A stretch of 64,000 nt of DNA from Zygnema cylindricum (Eukaryota > Streptophyta > Zygnematophyceae > Zygnematales > Zygnemataceae). The translations under genes and the position numbers were made by a program. Below the pieces are notes generated by a model, which saw only the letters and a program-made list of their open reading frames with translations, was not told where the DNA came from and made no database searches. Location of the stretch: assembly GCA_037447655.1 (NCBI GenBank), contig JBBHKE010002609.1, forward strand, positions 62,001 to 126,000, given 5' to 3'. Below are positions 63,321 through 64,000 of this stretch, one piece after another. Numbering within the stretch: the first letter of the stretch is position 1; every line of letters starts with the position of its first letter.

Positions 63321-64000
63321 CTATTTGTTTTTGTCTTTGCTACGACAAACTGAAGACTTATGACCTAGTTTTTCACAACTATAACAAACAATCTTTTTCT
63401 TCAAGTTTTTAGTCTCTTTCTTTTTAAATCTACAGTCACCAGCCTGATGATTGGTTTTGCCACATATGGCACAAGCAGTTACTAACTCAATACGTTTTGG
63501 CATAAAGAGCTGCATTTGACTGTTTTTCCTCCTTTGTTTTAAGTTCAACTTCTTCGTGAATGAAATGTTCACATATTGCATCAAAGTCTATAGTAGGTTG
63601 ACTTTTCAAATCATCATAGCATACTGTGATGGCAATGACCTAAACAGTGTGAGGATCAAATCATCATCATTCAGTTTTGTGTCGACTGCGTCTAATGTAA
63701 CTTAAAGCTAACTTAAAGCTTTTTCAGTCATTTGATATGGGTTTCCATAGTATCTCCACTCTCCATACTAAAGTCCAGCAATTTGTTCTTTAATTGCATA
63801 ATATGTGAAGGATTAGTATGCTCATGTACAGTCCTTAGTTTATCCCACATAGCCTTAGGTTTCTCCAACTCAACTATGTGTAAAAGTTGATTGTTTTCCA
63901 CTGCTAGAAAAAATAATGTCGCTGCCTCTTCTTCCCTTCTATCATATCCTGCTGCCTTTTGGGCTTCACTAGGTTTATGTTCAATGCCTGCTATCATACC
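63321..64000 (-). pseudogene. gag: RE12 gag with two zinc knuckles, runs off window
   Basis: 63321-63584 encodes both CCHC knuckles (CAICGKTNHQAGDC and CYSCEKLGHKSSVC). 63728-63997 encodes the N-terminal half (IEHKPSEAQKAAGYDRREEEA, ATLFFLAVENNQLLH, AMWDKLRTVHEHT). The part between, which in RE11 holds IDRLIEFKLQLAA, is damaged by stops and small deletions. The start of gag lies beyond 64000. Confidence 0.85.

Larger units (their letters stand above)
61155..64000 (-). mobile_element. RE12: RE2-family copia element, continues beyond window
   Basis: Minus-strand element with 3' LTR, polypurine tract, an RT-RNase H deletion fusion, integrase remnant, protease and gag. Its 5' LTR lies past the window end. 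Confidence 0.88.

Overview
This is repeat-rich, intergenic nuclear DNA of a plant. The evidence is at least twelve LTR retrotransposons or fragments (Ty1/copia pol with the plant-type order protease-integrase-RT-RNase H, and Ty3/gypsy chromoviruses with a chromodomain), small inverted-repeat elements, a tRNA-derived fragment, and no intact host gene. Primer sites matching plant initiator tRNA-Met fit. The species cannot be named from this window.

Layout, with local labels. RE1 (+, 1-1966): copia RT/RNase H and 3' LTR, apparently inserted in an older LTR (1967-2286). 2.3-10.2 kb: non-coding DNA with two long-TIR MITE-like elements plus partial copies, one 782-bp TIR element and a tRNA-Gly-like relic. 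RE2 (-, 10240-20163): degenerate full-length copia element with TSD TTGCT; its RT gene is split by RE3 (-, 12099-16969, TSD CCTTT), a gag-only element. 20.16-21.0 kb: a long polypyrimidine tract. RE4 (+, about 21.0-26.3 kb): degenerate copia. 26.3-27.5 kb: non-coding, with a TATCGG cluster. RE5 (-, 27523-30472): copia, truncated by RE6 (-, 30473-33325), the 3' part of a chromovirus with an extra ORF after the chromodomain. 33.3-36.6 kb: non-coding repeats and a truncated LTR. RE7 (+, 36597-43123): copia with mismatched LTRs. RE8 (+, 43124-55502): 3' end of a second chromovirus, split by RE9 (-, 43930-50398, near-complete copia) and RE10 (+, 50988-55416, non-autonomous copia, TSD TTGTT). 55.5-57.2 kb: AT-rich, no gene seen. 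RE11 (-, about 57250-59607) and RE12 (-, 61155 to the window end): relatives of RE2 with different internal deletions. 59.6-61.15 kb: a possible host exon, a GC-rich ORF and a third MITE copy.

Most interesting points. (1) In RE3, RE4, RE7, RE9 and RE10 the internal region starts directly after the LTR with (or close to) GGTTATGGGCCCACC. From memory of plant initiator tRNA-Met this is complementary to its anticodon arm, which suggests half-tRNA priming as in Drosophila copia. The primer site contains the gag ATG and encodes the conserved MGPP start. RE2 instead uses the ordinary 3'-end site TGGTATCAGAGC. (2) RE10 keeps a complete gag ORF followed, in the same frame and after a single TAG, by an open but strongly condensed RT/RNase H remnant. 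(3) RE6 and RE8 share a conserved protein of unknown function 3' of the chromodomain. (4) Several LTRs carry a tRNA-like module on their antisense strand.

Almost all pol genes are broken by stops or frameshifts. The only clean ORFs of note are gag of RE10, its mini-pol, and the long RE6 frame.
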